A stretch of DNA of 19,285 nucleotides from Verrucomicrobia bacterium 12-59-8. GTDB taxonomy: Bacteria; Verrucomicrobiota; Verrucomicrobiae; Verrucomicrobiales; Verrucomicrobiaceae. Of the stretch, positions 18,888-19,285 are shown in pieces. Below the pieces are notes generated by a model. That model searched no databases, had not been told where the DNA came from, and worked only from the letters and a program-made list of their open reading frames with translations. The position numbers and the translations under genes are program-made. Every line of letters starts with the position of its first letter. Within the stretch, counting starts at the first letter, position 1. The DNA lies in the NCBI GenBank assembly GCA_002279765.1, contig NCCR01000160.1:1-19285 (forward strand), written 5' to 3'.

Positions 18888-19285
18888 ATGAAAACGACTA
18901 CCCACTCTGTCTGGATTGTTTATTGCCTCGTTCTCATCGCCTTGACCCAGGTGAAGGCCAAAGACGAGGTGCGTGTCTCCTACCCTTCCAAGGTCGAAGC
19001 CTCGAAGAGCAAAGAACGCGAGAAGCTCTTCACCCCATGGATGACCAATGATGCCCTCCGCAGCCAGACCGATGAGAAGCGGGCCAAGGGCGAGCAGATC
19101 ATCTTCTTTGAATACAACAGCGCCACAGGGCAATCGCGCGCCATTTATGTGAGCAAGCTCAAGCTGAGCGGCCCATCCTCCCGCTGGTTTTACACCAGTG
19201 AACAAGCCATGGAGGAAAAACTCAACAGTGAGATCCAGGCCGGCCTTCAGCCTGCCTTCATCGTTCGCAACCTCAGCGGTGCCTA
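18888..19285 (+). CDS. Secreted protein of unknown family, 5' part
   Basis: The frame is open from ATG 18888 to the right edge of the window, giving 132 complete codons. Residues 1-24 form a signal peptide (hydrophobic core VWIVYCLVLIAL, likely cleavage after VKA). The mature part is rich in Lys, Glu and Ser (VEASKSKEREKLFTPWMTND, then EQIIFFEYNSATGQSRAIYV). No known domain is recognised. It is preceded by a degenerate copy of itself at 18558-18722, so the family has duplicated locally. A good TTGACA box lies just upstream. The ORF on the opposite strand here is a shadow. The gene continues beyond the window, so full length and C-terminal domains are unknown. Confidence 0.8.
   Translation, partial: MKTTTHSVWIVYCLVLIALTQVKAKDEVRVSYPSKVEASKSKEREKLFTPWMTNDALRSQTDEKRAKGEQIIFFEYNSATGQSRAIYVSKLKLSGPSSRWFYTSEQAMEEKLNSEIQAGLQPAFIVRNLSGA

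Overview
The window looks like a chromosomal segment of a Verrucomicrobia-type bacterium, probably near Prosthecobacter or Verrucomicrobium. The signs are the moderately high GC, the frequent lack of Shine-Dalgarno sites, a secreted delta-60 propeller protein ending in a DxDxDGLSNLLE-type C-terminus, a Gfo/Idh/MocA protein of a type common in that phylum, and an ECF sigma gene with an atypical partner. This assignment is inferred from gene content; no rRNA or other decisive marker is present.

Layout. (1) 1-3950 is an accessory stretch. It holds a decayed IS4-family insertion sequence whose transposase has two in-frame TGA codons, a class II Fic AMP-transferase gene with an operator-like repeat array in its promoter, and an unrecognised 224-residue protein. 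(2) 4015-5869 holds a Gfo/Idh/MocA-like gene with an apparent in-frame internal deletion, read leftward. Diverging from it is a probable two-gene unit of small membrane proteins. (3) 6172-9989 is the conserved core: purH (final steps of IMP synthesis), lgt (lipoprotein diacylglyceryl transfer), and an ECF sigma factor overlapping a single-pass membrane protein that is probably its anti-sigma partner. (4) A strong bidirectional terminator at 10055-10091 separates this from a leftward block: an exported glutathione peroxidase and a very large secreted delta-60 protein gene broken by a small deletion. (5) 15162-18439 holds a leftward glycosyltransferase-glgB operon. Its 3' end abuts a C-terminal scrap of a second protein of the delta-60 type. 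(6) 18440-19285 holds the operon's promoter, a degenerate tandem copy of a secreted-protein gene, and the intact copy, which runs off the right edge.

The recurring theme is gene decay. There is an IS with two stops, a dehydrogenase with a missing middle, a propeller gene with a roughly 56-base deletion, a C-terminal scrap and a tandem pseudogene. Each is argued from reading-frame and internal-homology evidence below. Several could also be sequencing or assembly artefacts, and read-level checking would settle that. I found no CRISPR array, tRNA, rRNA or clearly new multi-gene system. The least explained items are the operator array at the fic gene, the 224-residue protein with a possible Cys-His-Asp arrangement, and the family of the protein at the right edge.
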